Counted from the first letter of the stretch, positions 7,650 through 17,376 are shown. The stretch is DNA of 64,000 nucleotides from Streptomyces drozdowiczii (GCF_026167665.1 NZ_CP098740.1:5332001-5396000); one strand, 5' to 3'. Made by a program: numbers and translations. The notes: generated from the letters alone by a model not told the origin.

Positions 7650-10157
7650 TCACTCCCGCTTCAGCCGCGCCTTCGTGAACCGGGTCGCCTCCACCGTCGT
7701 CGGGTCCTCCGGCCACGGGTGCTTCGGGTAGCGGCCGCGCAGCTCCGCCCGGACCGCCTTGTAGCCGTCGCGCCAGAACGACGCCAGGTCCGCCGTCACC
7801 GCCGCCGGCCGCCCGGCGGGGGAGAGCAGGTGCACCAGCACCGGTACGCCCGCCACCCGCGGGGTCTCCTGGAGGCCGAACAGCTCCTGGAGCTTCACCG
7901 CGAGCACCGGCTGGTCCCCGCCGTACTCCACCCGGATCCGCGAACCGCTCGGCACCTCGATCCGCTCCGGCGCCAGCTCGTCCAGGCGGACCGCCTCGCC
8001 CGTCGCCCACGGCAGCAGCCTCCGCAGCGCCTGCCCCGCGTCGATCGCGGCCAGGTCGGAGCGGCGCCGCGCCCGGGACAGCTCGGGCTCCAGCCAGGCC
8101 CCGGGGTCCGCGAGCAGCGCCCCGTCCGACACGTCCGGCCACGGCCCACCCAGCACCCGGTGCAGGAAGGCCAGCCGCTCCCGCAGCTGCCCCGCGTCCC
8201 GGCTCCACCGCAGCAGCCCCGGGCCCTCCCGCCGCAACCCCGCCACCAGCGCGTCCCGGACCAGTCCCGGGTCGGGCTGCTTCAGCGGGCGCGCGGCCAG
8301 CTCGACCGCCCCCAGCCGCTCCACCCGGCGGGCCACCACGTCCCGGCCGTCCCAGCGGACCTCCTCGCCCGCGAACCGCAGCGGCCCCGCCGCCAGGAGC
8401 GCGGTGTCCTCGTCGATGACGGCCGCCAGGCGCACCCGGGCGGAGGCCGCGTGCGCCGGCCGGTCCGCGACCGCCACGGCCAGCCAGGGCGCCCCGCGCA
8501 GCCCCGAGCCCTCGCCCGGCTCCGCGCCCGTGCCCGACGCCATCAGGAACGCCCCGCCGCCCCGCGCCCGCGCCACCCGCTCCGGGAACGCCAGGGCGGC
8601 CACCAGACCGACGGCCGCGTCGTCGGCGACGCTCCGGCCGGAGGAACCGCCGTCGCCCTTCAGCGCGGACGACAGGCGCCGCACCTCCTGGCGCCAGCGG
8701 CCCGCGTAGGCGTCCTGGCCCCGGCGCGCGGTGCGCAGCGCGGCCGCCAGATCGTCCCCGTACGCGCGCGGCGGTTCCTCGCTCAGCAGCGCCACCACCT
8801 CGGCGGCCCGGCGCCCGCCCACCTCGGCCGCCCCGTCCAGCAGCGCCCGGGCCAGCCGGGGGTGCAGTCCGAGCCGGGACATCCGCACGCCCCGCTCGGT
8901 GACCCGGCCGTCCGGGCCGACCGCGCCGACCGCGCCGAGCACGTCGCGCGCGGCGGCCATCGCGCCCTCCGGCGGCGCGTCGAGCAGGGCGAGCCCCGAG
9001 GCGTCCGGGTCGCCCCAGCAGGCCGCCTGGAGGGCGAACGCCGTCAGGTCGGCCACCCTGATCTCCGGTGCGGGGAAGCGGGCCAGCCGACCGTCCTCGG
9101 CCTGGTCCCAGCAGCGGTACACCGTCCCGGGAGCCTCGCGCCCCGCACGCCCCGCGCGCTGCCGGCCCGCCGCCTGCGAGGCCCGTACGGTCGCCAGCGC
9201 GCTCAGCCCCCGGGCGTGATCGGTGCGCGGCTCCCGGGCGAGCCCCGAGTCGACCACCGTCCGCACCCCGGGGACCGTCAGCGAGGACTCGGCCACCGAG
9301 GTCGCCAGGACCACCCGACGCCCCTCGGACGACCCGGCCAGCACCGCGTCCTGCACGGCCGCCGGGGCCCGCCCGTGCACCTGGAGCACTTCCGCCCCGA
9401 CACCCGCCAACTGGCCCGCCACCCGGCCGATCTCGCCGACGCCGGGCAGGAAGCACAGCACGTCGCCGTCCCGCTCGGCGAGGGCCCGCCGCACCACGGC
9501 GGCGACATGGCCCAGCAGTGCCGGGTCGACCCTCATCCCGTGCGGCGGCCGCACCGGCACGGACGGCGGGGCCCACACCACCTCCACCGGATGCGACACC
9601 CCTTGCGCCTCGATCACCGGGGCGTCCCCGAGCAGCCGCGCCCAGCCCTCCGCGTCCGTCGTCGCGGACGCCGCCACCAGGCGCAGGTCCGGGCGGAGCG
9701 CGGCGCGCACGTCCAGCAGGAACGCGGCCACCGTGTCCGCGTCGAGGTGGCGCTCGTGGCACTCGTCGATGATCACCGCGTCCACCCCGGCCAGCTCCTG
9801 GTCGCGCTGCAACCGCTGGAGCAGCACCCCGGTGGTGACGACCTCCACCACGGTCTCCGGGCCCACCACCCGCTCGCCGCGCACGGTGAACCCGACGCGC
9901 TGCCCGGTCCGTTCGCCCAGCAGCCACGCCATCCGCCGGGCCGCCGCGCGGGCGGCGATCCGGCGCGGTTCGGCGACGACGACCCGGCGCACCGGGCCCT
10001 CGCCGGTCAGCCCGGCCAGGGCGAGGGGTACGAGGGTGGTCTTGCCGGTGCCGGGCGGCGCGCAGAGCACTGCGGTGCCGTGGCCATCCAGCGCCTGCCG
10101 GAGGGCGGGGACGGCGGTGCGGACGGGCAGCCGGTCGAGGGCGTCGGTGCGGATCAC
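7650..10157 (-). CDS. hrpB: ATP-dependent helicase HrpB
   Basis: An 835-aa DEAH-type RNA helicase. Residues 1-40 contain the Walker A loop APPGTGKTTLVP. The Walker B/DExH box is IIDECHERHLDADTV (near residue 128), followed by motif III SATTDAEGW and the helicase C motifs SSLTVPGVRTVVDSG and QRAGRAGREAPG. The HrpB-specific C-terminal domain follows (PWATGEAVRLDELAPERIEV, HLLSPAGRPAAVTADLASFW and YPKHPWPEDP). Its length matches the family. The RNA substrate of HrpB in actinobacteria is not known. The upstream methyltransferase gene on the same strand ends 49 bp before this start, so co-transcription is possible. Confidence 0.95.
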   Translation of the reverse strand: MIRTDALDRLPVRTAVPALRQALDGHGTAVLCAPPGTGKTTLVPLALAGLTGEGPVRRVVVAEPRRIAARAAARRMAWLLGERTGQRVGFTVRGERVVGPETVVEVVTTGVLLQRLQRDQELAGVDAVIIDECHERHLDADTVAAFLLDVRAALRPDLRLVAASATTDAEGWARLLGDAPVIEAQGVSHPVEVVWAPPSVPVRPPHGMRVDPALLGHVAAVVRRALAERDGDVLCFLPGVGEIGRVAGQLAGVGAEVLQVHGRAPAAVQDAVLAGSSEGRRVVLATSVAESSLTVPGVRTVVDSGLAREPRTDHARGLSALATVRASQAAGRQRAGRAGREAPGTVYRCWDQAEDGRLARFPAPEIRVADLTAFALQAACWGDPDASGLALLDAPPEGAMAAARDVLGAVGAVGPDGRVTERGVRMSRLGLHPRLARALLDGAAEVGGRRAAEVVALLSEEPPRAYGDDLAAALRTARRGQDAYAGRWRQEVRRLSSALKGDGGSSGRSVADDAAVGLVAALAFPERVARARGGGAFLMASGTGAEPGEGSGLRGAPWLAVAVADRPAHAASARVRLAAVIDEDTALLAAGPLRFAGEEVRWDGRDVVARRVERLGAVELAARPLKQPDPGLVRDALVAGLRREGPGLLRWSRDAGQLRERLAFLHRVLGGPWPDVSDGALLADPGAWLEPELSRARRRSDLAAIDAGQALRRLLPWATGEAVRLDELAPERIEVPSGSRIRVEYGGDQPVLAVKLQELFGLQETPRVAGVPVLVHLLSPAGRPAAVTADLASFWRDGYKAVRAELRGRYPKHPWPEDPTTVEATRFTKARLKRE

Positions 10158-10206
10158 GCCCCCAGTCTCGTACGGCGGGCGCCCGCGCCCCGCACCGGCC
10201 GGTGAC

Positions 10207-11018
10207 TCAGTCCCGTACGCAGACGAAGATCGCGGTCCCCGGGATCAGGTTGCCGCGCAGCGGGGACCAGCCGCCCCACTCCTGGTCGTTCCAGGCGGGC
10301 CACTCCGGCTCGACCAGGTCCACCAGCCGGAAGCCGCCCGCGACCACGTCCCGGACCCGGTCGCCCAGCGTGCGGTGGTGCTCGACGTAGACCGCGTTTC
10401 CCTGCTCGTCCTGCTCCACGTAAGGGGTGCGGTCGAAGTAGGAGGCGGCCACCGACAGGCCCTCGGGGCCCGGCTCGTCCGGGAAGGCCCAGCGGACCGG
10501 GTGCGTCACGGAGAAGACCCAGCGCCCGCCGGGGCGCAGCACCCGGTGGACCTCGCGGAAGACCTGGACCGGGTCGGCGACGAAGGGCACCGCGCCGTAT
10601 GCGGAGCAGGCCAGGTCGAAGGAGGCGGTGCGGAACGGCAGCCGGCCGGCGTCCGCCTCGACCAGCGGGACGTCCTCGCCGATGCGCAGGGCGTGCTGGA
10701 GCTGGCGGTGGGAGAGGTCCAGGGCGACGGGGCGGGCGCCCCGCGCGGCCAGCCAGCGGGAGCACTGCGCCGCGCCGGCGCCGATCTCCAGGACGTCGAG
10801 CCCCTTCAGCGCGGCGGCGGGGCCCAGCAGCCCGGCCGTCTCCTCGTCCAGGCCCTCGGGCCCCAGACGAAGCGGTCGTCGCCGAGGAACGCGCCGTGGT
10901 CGCTCTGGTATTCGTCGGCGTTGCGGTCCCACCAGCCCCGGCTGGCCCGGCTGCTCTCGGCGGTCCCGGCGCTGCGGCGGGTCGCCTCGGGTTCGGCGGC
11001 GTACATCTCTTGGCTCAT
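10207..11018 (-). pseudogene. Class I SAM-dependent methyltransferase, single-base frameshift
   Basis: Two frames together encode one methyltransferase. Translation from ATG 11018 gives MSQEMYAAEPEATRR through GWWDRNADEYQSDHG to FVWGP, then the frame is lost near 10858-10864. The next frame continues directly as EGLDEETAGLLGPAAALKG, then the SAM-binding motif LDVLEIGAGAAQCSRWLAA, DLACSAYGAVPFVADP and VLRPGGRWVFSVTHPVRW to the stop at 10207. Adding one base at the GGG/CCCC run restores a 270-aa protein. The lesion lies in a homopolymer, like two others in this window, so sequencing error is at least as likely as true inactivation. The substrate is unknown; the fold is of the UbiE/Methyltransf_11 type. 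Confidence 0.8.
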
Positions 11019-11188
11019 CGTGTCCGTCGTTGTAGTTTGCCTTCACCCCGTCGTACGAGGTACGTACCAAGGGGGCCTGCGCGGCGCTGCACCGGTGTGT
11101 CCGGACGTTGCCGGACACGATCTGGCCTCGGTGAACCCGAGTTGTGCCGGATATGGGGCTTTCCGCCCGCGGTGTCCGCCTTCGCGCA

Positions 11189-11217
11189 TTGACCGTGCCC
11201 TGCTGCCCCCGTATGCT
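11189..11217 (+). promoter_or_regulatory. Housekeeping (HrdB-type) promoter of rpsA
   Basis: TTGACC at 11189-11194, a 17-nt spacer, and TATGCT at 11212-11217: near-consensus -35 and -10 at ideal spacing. The start of transcription should be near 11224, leaving a leader of about 190 nt before rpsA. Confidence 0.75.
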
Positions 11218-11223
11218 ACAAGT

Positions 11224-11414
11224 TGCGCTGCGAGCCTGCGCTCCTCAGACCTAGCAGGCCGCGCTCGCATCTGTTGCTAGTCCCCTCGGTTCACGAGGCG
11301 CCTTCCGGTCACGGAATTGGCGCTTCCCGGGCTGTCCGGCTTAGGCAGAGGCGATACGGGCTTTCGGCGTAGCAGTACCTACGACTCACTGTCCGTACCG
11401 GAGCCCTTTCCCAC
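11224..11414 (+). other. rpsA 5' leader with stem-loop
   Basis: The 396 bp from 11019 to 11414 contain no gene. After the promoter, the leader begins with a hairpin in which GCGAGCCTGC (starting at about 11229) pairs with a downstream GCAGG and GCTCGC (to about 11270). No known riboregulator was recognised. S1 represses its own translation in E. coli, so a control role is conceivable. The rest of the leader is unremarkable up to GGAG at 11400-11403, 11 nt before the ATG. Confidence 0.5.
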
Positions 11415-12923
11415 ATGACGAGCAGCACCGAGACCACCGCCACCACTCCGCAGGTTGCGGTCAACGACATCGGCGACGCGGACGCGTTCCTCGCGGCGAT
11501 CGACGAGACGATCAAGTACTTCAACGACGGCGACATCGTTGACGGTGTCATCGTCAAGGTTGACCGGGACGAGGTTCTCCTCGACATCGGTTACAAGACC
11601 GAAGGTGTCATCCCGAGCCGCGAGCTCTCGATCAAGCACGACGTCGACCCGAACGAGGTCGTCAAGGTCGGTGACGAGATCGAGGCCCTGGTTCTCCAGA
11701 AGGAGGACAAGGAAGGCCGCCTGATCCTCTCGAAGAAGCGCGCTCAGTACGAGCGTGCCTGGGGCACCATCGAGAAGATCAAGGAAGAGGACGGCATCGT
11801 CACCGGTACCGTCATCGAGGTCGTCAAGGGTGGTCTCATCCTCGACATCGGCCTCCGCGGCTTCCTCCCGGCGTCGCTCGTCGAGATGCGTCGCGTCCGC
11901 GACCTCCAGCCGTACGTGGGCAAGGAGCTCGAGGCCAAGATCATCGAGCTGGACAAGAACCGCAACAACGTGGTCCTGTCCCGCCGTGCCTGGCTCGAGC
12001 AGACCCAGTCCGAGGTCCGCCAGACGTTCCTCACGACCCTCCAGAAGGGTCAGGTCCGCTCCGGCGTCGTCTCCTCGATCGTCAACTTCGGTGCCTTCGT
12101 GGACCTGGGTGGCGTCGACGGTCTGGTGCACGTCTCCGAGCTGTCCTGGAAGCACATCGACCACCCCTCCGAGGTTGTCGAGGTCGGCCAGGAGGTCACC
12201 GTCGAGGTTCTCGACGTCGACATGGACCGCGAGCGCGTCTCGCTGTCGCTCAAGGCGACGCAGGAAGACCCGTGGCAGCAGTTCGCCCGTACGCACCAGA
12301 TCGGGCAGGTCGTCCCCGGTAAGGTCACCAAGCTCGTTCCGTTCGGTGCGTTCGTCCGCGTGGACGAGGGCATCGAGGGCCTGGTCCACATCTCCGAGCT
12401 GGCCGAGCGCCACGTGGAGATCCCGGAGCAGGTCGTCCAGGTCAACGACGAGATCTTCGTCAAGGTCATCGACATCGACCTCGAGCGCCGTCGCATCAGC
12501 CTCTCGCTGAAGCAGGCCAACGAGGCGTTCGGCGGCGACCCGGCCTCGGTCGAGTTCGACCCGACCCTGTACGGCATGGCCGCGTCCTACGACGACCAGG
12601 GCAACTACATCTACCCCGAGGGCTTCGACCCCGAGACCAACGACTGGCTCGAGGGCTTCGAGGCTCAGCGCGAGATCTGGGAGACCCAGTACGCCGAGGC
12701 GCAGCAGCGCTTCGAGCAGCACCAGGCCCAGGTCATCAAGTCCCGCGAGGCCGACGAGGCCGCTGCCGCCGAGGGCGCTGCCGCCCCCGCCGGCAACGCC
12801 CCGGCCGCCTCGGGCGGCAGCGGCGGCTCCTACTCCTCGGAGTCCTCGGACAACTCCGGCGCCCTGGCGTCGGACGAGGCCCTGGCCGCGCTCCGCGAGA
12901 AGCTGGCGGGCGGCCAGAGCTGA
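11415..12923 (+). CDS. rpsA: 30S ribosomal protein S1
   Basis: A 502-aa protein with four S1/OB-fold repeats: about 35-105 (GDIVDGVIVKVDRDEVLLDI), 122-187 (GTVIEVVKGGLILDIGLRGF), 209-277 (SGVVSSIVNFGAFVDLGGVD) and 294-364 (PGKVTKLVPFGAFVRVDEGI). This four-domain form is usual in actinobacteria; E. coli S1 has six. The C-terminal tail (about 385-500) is acidic, then Ala/Gly/Ser rich. S1 binds mRNA on the 30S subunit. Codon use is strongly biased to C- and G-ending codons, as expected of a highly expressed gene. Its own promoter lies 198-226 nt upstream and a terminator follows. Confidence 0.97.
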   Translation: MTSSTETTATTPQVAVNDIGDADAFLAAIDETIKYFNDGDIVDGVIVKVDRDEVLLDIGYKTEGVIPSRELSIKHDVDPNEVVKVGDEIEALVLQKEDKEGRLILSKKRAQYERAWGTIEKIKEEDGIVTGTVIEVVKGGLILDIGLRGFLPASLVEMRRVRDLQPYVGKELEAKIIELDKNRNNVVLSRRAWLEQTQSEVRQTFLTTLQKGQVRSGVVSSIVNFGAFVDLGGVDGLVHVSELSWKHIDHPSEVVEVGQEVTVEVLDVDMDRERVSLSLKATQEDPWQQFARTHQIGQVVPGKVTKLVPFGAFVRVDEGIEGLVHISELAERHVEIPEQVVQVNDEIFVKVIDIDLERRRISLSLKQANEAFGGDPASVEFDPTLYGMAASYDDQGNYIYPEGFDPETNDWLEGFEAQREIWETQYAEAQQRFEQHQAQVIKSREADEAAAAEGAAAPAGNAPAASGGSGGSYSSESSDNSGALASDEALAALREKLAGGQS

Positions 12924-12968
12924 CGCTCTGTCCCTCCGGCCGGTCATCGGCTGCGGTAGGTAAGTGAC

Positions 12969-13004
12969 CGTGAGGCCCGCTCCCTTCGGGGAGCGGGCCT
13001 CACG
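12969..13004 (+). terminator. Rho-independent-type terminator after rpsA
   Basis: A perfect 16-bp stem (12969-12984 with 12989-13004) closed by a TTCG tetraloop, about 45 nt after the rpsA stop. No clear U-tract follows, as is usual in Streptomyces. Confidence 0.88.
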
Positions 13005-13121
13005 CGTTTCCGCGCGCCGACGTAACACAGAGAAACGTGTGGGATACACGAATAGCTGAGGGCTCGTAACACACGCTTGCCAGGATCCCGGCAACCTCAA
13101 GATCCGAAGGGGAGCCGGGAC

Positions 13122-14738
13122 ATGACACACGCTTCGCACCAGCCGCCCGCGACACCGGGCACGAGCCGCCGCACCTTCCTGCACAACGTCGGAATCGCCG
13201 GCGGGGCCGGGGCCATGTTCGCCACCATGGGGGCGCTCGGGCTCGCCCCCACCGCACAGGCCGCAGGGCGCGAACCCGCCTACCGCGCTCCCAGCAAGGG
13301 CGACTTCCACCTCAAGGGCAGGGCCGCCGCCAAGGTGGTCGTCGTCGGCGGCGGCATCGCCGGTCTCGCCACCGCCTACGAACTGGGCAAGGCGGGCTAC
13401 GACTGTACGGTCCTGGAGGCCCGGGGCCGCACCGGCGGCCGGAACTTCACCGTGCGCGGCGGGGATTCCACCACCGACATCCACGGGGTCAAGCAGACCG
13501 CCCACTTCTCCGACGGGCAGTACATGAACGCCGGGCCCGGCCGGATACCGCAGTGGATGGTCACCCTCGACTACTGCCGCGAGCTCGGCGTCCCCATCGA
13601 GGTGTTCACCAACGTGAACGCCAACGCCTACATCTTCAACGAGAAGGCGGGCATGAAGGCGCCGGTGCGCTACCGCACCGCCAAGGCCGACGTATACGGC
13701 TGTGTCTCGGAACTGCTCTCCAAGGCCACCGACAAGGGCGCGCTCGACCGGCAGATCACCGCCGACGACCAGGAACGGCTGCTCGAATTCCTCAAGGACT
13801 TCGGGGACATCGGCGACACGCTCGACTACACCGGCAGCCCCCGCCGGGGCTACCGCGTCGACCCGGCCGCCGCGGGCACCCCGGGCGAACTGCTCGGCTC
13901 CGTCCCCTCCGCCTCCGAGGTCTTCGCGAGCGGCGTCGGACGCTACTTCGCCTTCGAGTTCGAGTACGACCAGGCCATGCTGATGTTCCAGCCCGTCGGC
14001 GGCATGGACCGCATACCCGCCGCCCTCACCCGGGCCATCGGAGAACGGCGCATCCGGACCGGGGCCGCCGTCACGGACATCAGCGACACCCCGCACGGCG
14101 TCACCGTCACGTACACCCAGTCCGGCCGAACCCGCCGCATCGAGGCGGACTACTGCGTCGCCGCCCTGCCGCCCAACATCCTGGCCAAGACGTCGCACAA
14201 CCTTGGCCCGGCCGTCCAGACCGCCCTGGAGGCGTGCAAGCCCTCGTCGGCCGGGAAGATCGGTCTCGAATACCGCAGCCGCTGGTGGGAGAGCGACCAC
14301 CGGATCTACGGCGGCATCACCGAGACGGACATGGACCTCGCCCACATCTGGTACCCGTCCTACGGTCACCAGGGGCGTCGCGGGACGATCATCGGCTACT
14401 ACAACACCGGCTCCGCCGCGGACGCGTACGCCGCGCTCACCCCCGCCGAGCGGGAGGCCCGCGCGATCGCCCAGGGCGTGAAGATCCACGGCGAGAAGTA
14501 CCGTACGGAACTCGCCACGTCGTTCTCGCACCACTGGCGTCAGACCCCGTACCTGGAGGCGTCCTGGCACTCCCTGGCGGGCGGCCCGGACGCCCCCGTG
14601 TTCGCGCCCCTCAACCGCGCCGCGGGACACGTCTACTTCGCGGGTGACTACCTGAGCTACGCCGACGCCTGGCAGCACGGCGCGTTCACCTCGGCGCGCA
14701 AGGCCGTCATGGCACTGCACGAGCGGGTTCTTGGGTAG
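13122..14738 (+). CDS. Tat-exported FAD-dependent amine oxidase (flavin monoamine oxidase family)
   Basis: A 538-aa protein. The N-terminus carries a twin-arginine signal ([17 protein letters not shown], residues about 15-31). The FAD dinucleotide fold follows ([20 protein letters not shown], then [14 protein letters not shown]), with the GPGRIPQW stretch and the C-terminal FAD motif [17 protein letters not shown]. The layout matches secreted L-amino-acid/monoamine oxidases, which deaminate amines to imines and release hydrogen peroxide; the substrate cannot be read from sequence. ATG 13122 is preceded by GAAGGGGAG, and the 15 codons before it look non-coding. It lies downstream of the rpsA terminator and 83 bp before the PAC2 gene. 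Confidence 0.9.
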   Translation: MTHASHQPPATPGTSRRTFLHNVGIAGGAGAMFATMGALGLAPTAQAAGREPAYRAPSKGDFHLKGRAAAKVVVVGGGIAGLATAYELGKAGYDCTVLEARGRTGGRNFTVRGGDSTTDIHGVKQTAHFSDGQYMNAGPGRIPQWMVTLDYCRELGVPIEVFTNVNANAYIFNEKAGMKAPVRYRTAKADVYGCVSELLSKATDKGALDRQITADDQERLLEFLKDFGDIGDTLDYTGSPRRGYRVDPAAAGTPGELLGSVPSASEVFASGVGRYFAFEFEYDQAMLMFQPVGGMDRIPAALTRAIGERRIRTGAAVTDISDTPHGVTVTYTQSGRTRRIEADYCVAALPPNILAKTSHNLGPAVQTALEACKPSSAGKIGLEYRSRWWESDHRIYGGITETDMDLAHIWYPSYGHQGRRGTIIGYYNTGSAADAYAALTPAEREARAIAQGVKIHGEKYRTELATSFSHHWRQTPYLEASWHSLAGGPDAPVFAPLNRAAGHVYFAGDYLSYADAWQHGAFTSARKAVMALHERVLG

Positions 14739-14821
14739 ACACCGTACGAAGGGGGCGTGGACAGGGAATGACCATGCCCCCTGAGCGTTCTTCTCCAGGA
14801 ACACAAGGAGGAGCGGTAACC

Positions 14822-15760
14822 GTGCCTGATCCGCAGAGTTTGTACGAATGGGAGCCGAAGGGCCTGGCTGTGGTCGACATGGCGCTCGCCCAGGAGTCGG
14901 CCGGCCTGGTCATGCTCTACCACTTCGAGGGCTACATCGACGCGGGTGAGACCGGCGAGCAGATCGTGGACGGCCTGCTCGAATCGCTGCCGCACCAGGT
15001 CGTCGCCCGCTTCGACCACGACCGCCTGATCGACTACCGCGCCCGGCGTCCGCTGCTGACGTTCAAGCGCGACCGCTGGGCGGCGTACGAGACGCCCGCG
15101 CTGGAGGTCCGCGTCGTCCAGGACGCCACGGGCGCCCCGTTCCTGCTGCTGTCCGGGCCCGAGCCGGACGTGGAGTGGGAGAGGTTCGCCGCCGCCGTCG
15201 AGGAGGTCGTCGAGCGCCTGGGCGTCCGCCTCGCGGTCAACTTCCACGGCATCCCGATGGGCGTCCCGCACACCCGCCCCGTCGGCATCACCCCGCACGG
15301 CAACCGCACCGACCTCACCCCCGGCCACCGCAGTCCCTTCGAGGAGGCGCAGGTCCCCGGCTCCGCCGAGGCGCTGGTCGAGTACCGGCTGATGGAGGCG
15401 GGCCACGACGTGCTCGGCGTCGCCGCCCATGTGCCGCACTACGTCGCCCGCTCCGCCTACCCGGACGCGGCGCTCACCGCGCTGGAGGCGATCACGGCCG
15501 CGACCGGCCTGGTCCTGCCGTCCGTGGCGCACGCCCTGCGCACCGAGGCGCACCGCACCCAGACGGAGATCGACCGCCAGATCGGCCAGGGCGACGAGGA
15601 ACTGGTCTCGCTGGTCGAGGGCCTCGAGCACCAGTACGACGCGGTCGCGGGCGCGGAGACCCGGGGCAACCTGGTCGCCGAACCGGCGGACCTGCCGTCG
15701 GCGGACGAGATCGGCCTCGAATTCGAGAAGTTCCTCGCGGAGCGCGAGGGCGACGTCTGA
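14822..15760 (+). CDS. PAC2 family protein
   Basis: A 312-aa protein of the PAC2 family, named after the eukaryotic proteasome assembly chaperone. It has the opening [20 protein letters not shown], the [13 protein letters not shown] loop, and the central [14 protein letters not shown] and [16 protein letters not shown] segments. Actinobacteria have a proteasome, but a chaperone role for bacterial PAC2 proteins is unproven. I choose GTG 14822 because AAGGAGGAG lies 8-9 nt upstream; the open frame extends further to 14768 without a better site. A strong terminator hairpin follows. Confidence 0.88.
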   Translation: MPDPQSLYEWEPKGLAVVDMALAQESAGLVMLYHFEGYIDAGETGEQIVDGLLESLPHQVVARFDHDRLIDYRARRPLLTFKRDRWAAYETPALEVRVVQDATGAPFLLLSGPEPDVEWERFAAAVEEVVERLGVRLAVNFHGIPMGVPHTRPVGITPHGNRTDLTPGHRSPFEEAQVPGSAEALVEYRLMEAGHDVLGVAAHVPHYVARSAYPDAALTALEAITAATGLVLPSVAHALRTEAHRTQTEIDRQIGQGDEELVSLVEGLEHQYDAVAGAETRGNLVAEPADLPSADEIGLEFEKFLAEREGDV

Positions 15761-15778
15761 GCGTCGCCCCGTTCCCGT

Positions 15779-15823
15779 GCCCGCTGCCCGTGGCCCCGCC
15801 TGTGGGGGCCACGGGCAGCGGGC
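15779..15823 (+). terminator. Terminator after the PAC2 gene
   Basis: Perfect 19-bp stem (15779-15797 with 15805-15823) and a 7-nt loop, ending 15 nt before coaE. The coaE promoter must overlap or follow this hairpin. Confidence 0.88.
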
Positions 15824-15838
15824 ATTAGGCTGCCGGGC

Positions 15839-16444
15839 ATGCTGAGAGTGGGCCTGACCGGGGGCATCGGAGCCGGTAAGAGCGAAGTGTCCCGGCTGCT
15901 CGTGGGCCACGGTGCCGTCCTCATCGACTCGGACCGCATCGCCCGTGAGGTGGTCGAGCCCGGCACTCCCGGACTCGCCGCCGTGGTCGAGGAGTTCGGC
16001 CCCGGCATCCTGGCCCCGGACGGCACCCTGGACCGGCCCGCGCTCGGCGCGATCGTCTTCGCCGACCCGGACCGCCTGGCCGCGTTGAACGCGATCGTCC
16101 ACCCCCTGGTCCGCGACCGCTCCGCCGAACTGGAGAAGGCCGCCGGACCGGACTCCGTGGTCGTCCACGACGTCCCCCTCCTCACCGAGAACGGCCTCGC
16201 CCCCCTCTACGACCTGGTCGTCGTGGTCGACGCCGCCCCGGAGACCCAGCTCGACCGGCTCGTCCGGCTGCGCGGCATGACCGAGGAGGACGCCCGCGCC
16301 CGGATGGCCGCCCAGGCCACCCGCGAGCAGCGGCGCGCCATCGCCGACCTGGTCATCGGCAACGACGGACCGGTCGAGGAGCTGGCGGACCGGGTCCGCG
16401 AGGTCTGGGCGGAGCTGACCCGCCGCGCGGCGGAGGCGGGCTGA
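15839..16444 (+). CDS. coaE: Dephospho-CoA kinase
   Basis: A 201-aa P-loop kinase catalysing the last step of CoA synthesis, phosphorylation of dephospho-CoA at the 3'-hydroxyl. The start [20 protein letters not shown] contains the Walker A loop (residues 8-15). The conserved [18 protein letters not shown] and HPLVRDRS follow, then the [10 protein letters not shown] segment and the lid region ([16 protein letters not shown]). Its length is typical of the short actinobacterial form without a C-terminal domain. No Shine-Dalgarno sequence precedes the ATG, but TAGGCT lies at 15826-15831 with 7 nt between it and the ATG, so the mRNA may be leaderless. Confidence 0.96.
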   Translation: MLRVGLTGGIGAGKSEVSRLLVGHGAVLIDSDRIAREVVEPGTPGLAAVVEEFGPGILAPDGTLDRPALGAIVFADPDRLAALNAIVHPLVRDRSAELEKAAGPDSVVVHDVPLLTENGLAPLYDLVVVVDAAPETQLDRLVRLRGMTEEDARARMAAQATREQRRAIADLVIGNDGPVEELADRVREVWAELTRRAAEAG

Positions 16445-16518
16445 AGCCGCCGGCGTACCGGAATACCCGCAGCCGCCCCCGTGTTCACGCCGGGGACGGA
16501 CCAGGGAAGGATGCCACC

Positions 16519-16881
16519 GTGCCCGAGAGGACCCCGGAAACCGACGTCATCGACTTCCGTGCGGCCGAGCAGCTGCTCGCCGCGCGCGATCCCCGGGGCG
16601 CCGTGCGGCTGCTCGACTCGGTGATCGCCGCCCACCCCGAGAACACCGCCGCCCGGCTGCTGCGCGCCCGCGCCTTCTTCGCGGCGGCGCAGCTGCGCCC
16701 CGCCGAGCTGGAATTCGAGCTGGTGCTTGAGCGCGAGCCGGACAACGCCTTCGCGCACTTCGCCCTCGCCCGCACCTTCGAGCGCTCCGGCCACCCCGAG
16801 CGCGCCACCCGCCACTTCCGGCTGGCGGCCGCGCTCGACCCGAAGCCGGAGTACCTCCGGGCCGCCCGCTTCGAGGACTAG
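16519..16881 (+). CDS. Small tetratricopeptide repeat protein
   Basis: A 120-aa cytoplasmic protein made almost wholly of helical TPR units: AEQLLAARDPRGAVRLLDSV, ARLLRARAFFAAAQLRPAEL and AHFALARTFERSGHPERATR, followed by LAAALDPKPEYL. TPRs mediate protein-protein contacts; the partner is unknown. The GTG at 16519 has GGGAAGG about 9 nt upstream. The TAG stop forms part of a short 21-bp tandem repeat shared with the end of the convergent DUF6343 gene. Confidence 0.85.
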   Translation: MPERTPETDVIDFRAAEQLLAARDPRGAVRLLDSVIAAHPENTAARLLRARAFFAAAQLRPAELEFELVLEREPDNAFAHFALARTFERSGHPERATRHFRLAAALDPKPEYLRAARFED

Positions 16882-16944
16882 GGCCTGCCCGGCGGGCCCT
16901 AGGGCCTGTCCGGCGGGCCCTAGGGCCTGCCCGGCGGCGGGCCC
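16879..16944. repeat. 21-bp tandem repeat, about three copies, between convergent stop codons
   Basis: Copy 1 (16879-16899) and copy 2 (16900-16920) differ at one base. Copy 3 (16921-16944) has three extra bases. Each unit begins with TAG and contains a GGGCC/GGCCC inverted repeat. The first TAG is the stop of the TPR gene; the TAG read on the other strand at 16920-16922 is the stop of DUF6343. The array probably works as a weak bidirectional terminator. Confidence 0.85.
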
Positions 16945-17213
16945 TTGCCGCCGCGTGGGCCGTGGTCGGGATCGTACGGGGGAACGGAGCGGCCCGGCTG
17001 GTAGTGCGCGCCCTGGCGCAGCCGGTGCACGACCACGCACAGGTCCACCAGGACCAGCACGAGCAGCACCCCGCAGACGGCCGCCCAGCCGGTGCGGCCG
17101 TTCACGGCGAAGGCCGTCACCCCGAAGACGGCCCAGGCCAGGCCCCACAGACTCAGCCAGAGCCGCATCCGCAGCGGGCTGCGGGCGGTCGTCGGTTCAT
17201 TGCCGGTACGCAT
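16920..17213 (-). CDS. DUF6343 family membrane protein
   Basis: A 97-aa protein starting MRTGNEPTTARSPLRMRLWL, the recognisable opening of the actinobacterial DUF6343 family. Two membrane segments follow (LWGLAWAVFGVTAFAV and WAAVCGVLLVLVLVDLCVVV), then a basic/proline-rich tail (PDHGPRGGKGPPPGRP). Nothing is known of its function. Its upstream 163 bp (17214-17376) separate it from the phosphatase gene on the same strand. Its stop codon lies in the 21-bp tandem repeat. Confidence 0.8.
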   Translation of the reverse strand: MRTGNEPTTARSPLRMRLWLSLWGLAWAVFGVTAFAVNGRTGWAAVCGVLLVLVLVDLCVVVHRLRQGAHYQPGRSVPPYDPDHGPRGGKGPPPGRP

Positions 17214-17376
17214 GGCATCGCCTCCCTACCAGCATGGACCCACGGCCGGGCGGATGCGGCGGGGGCCGACGGTGCCGGTGACGACGACAGGGGCTGACCT
17301 CGCGGTGCGCAGGGCCCGGGCCGCACACCGTGGAGCTGCTACCGGGGCTGCCGCATCCCGGCCACGGGCCGCCCGG

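Noticed and set aside
10207..11118. An intact 303-aa methyltransferase starting at 11118
   Set aside because: The N-terminal 80 residues of that frame are Arg/Pro-rich noise and overlap the better N-terminus found in the other frame from 11018.
16879..16944. CRISPR-like repeats
   Set aside because: The units are directly abutting with no spacers and contain the stop codons of flanking genes.
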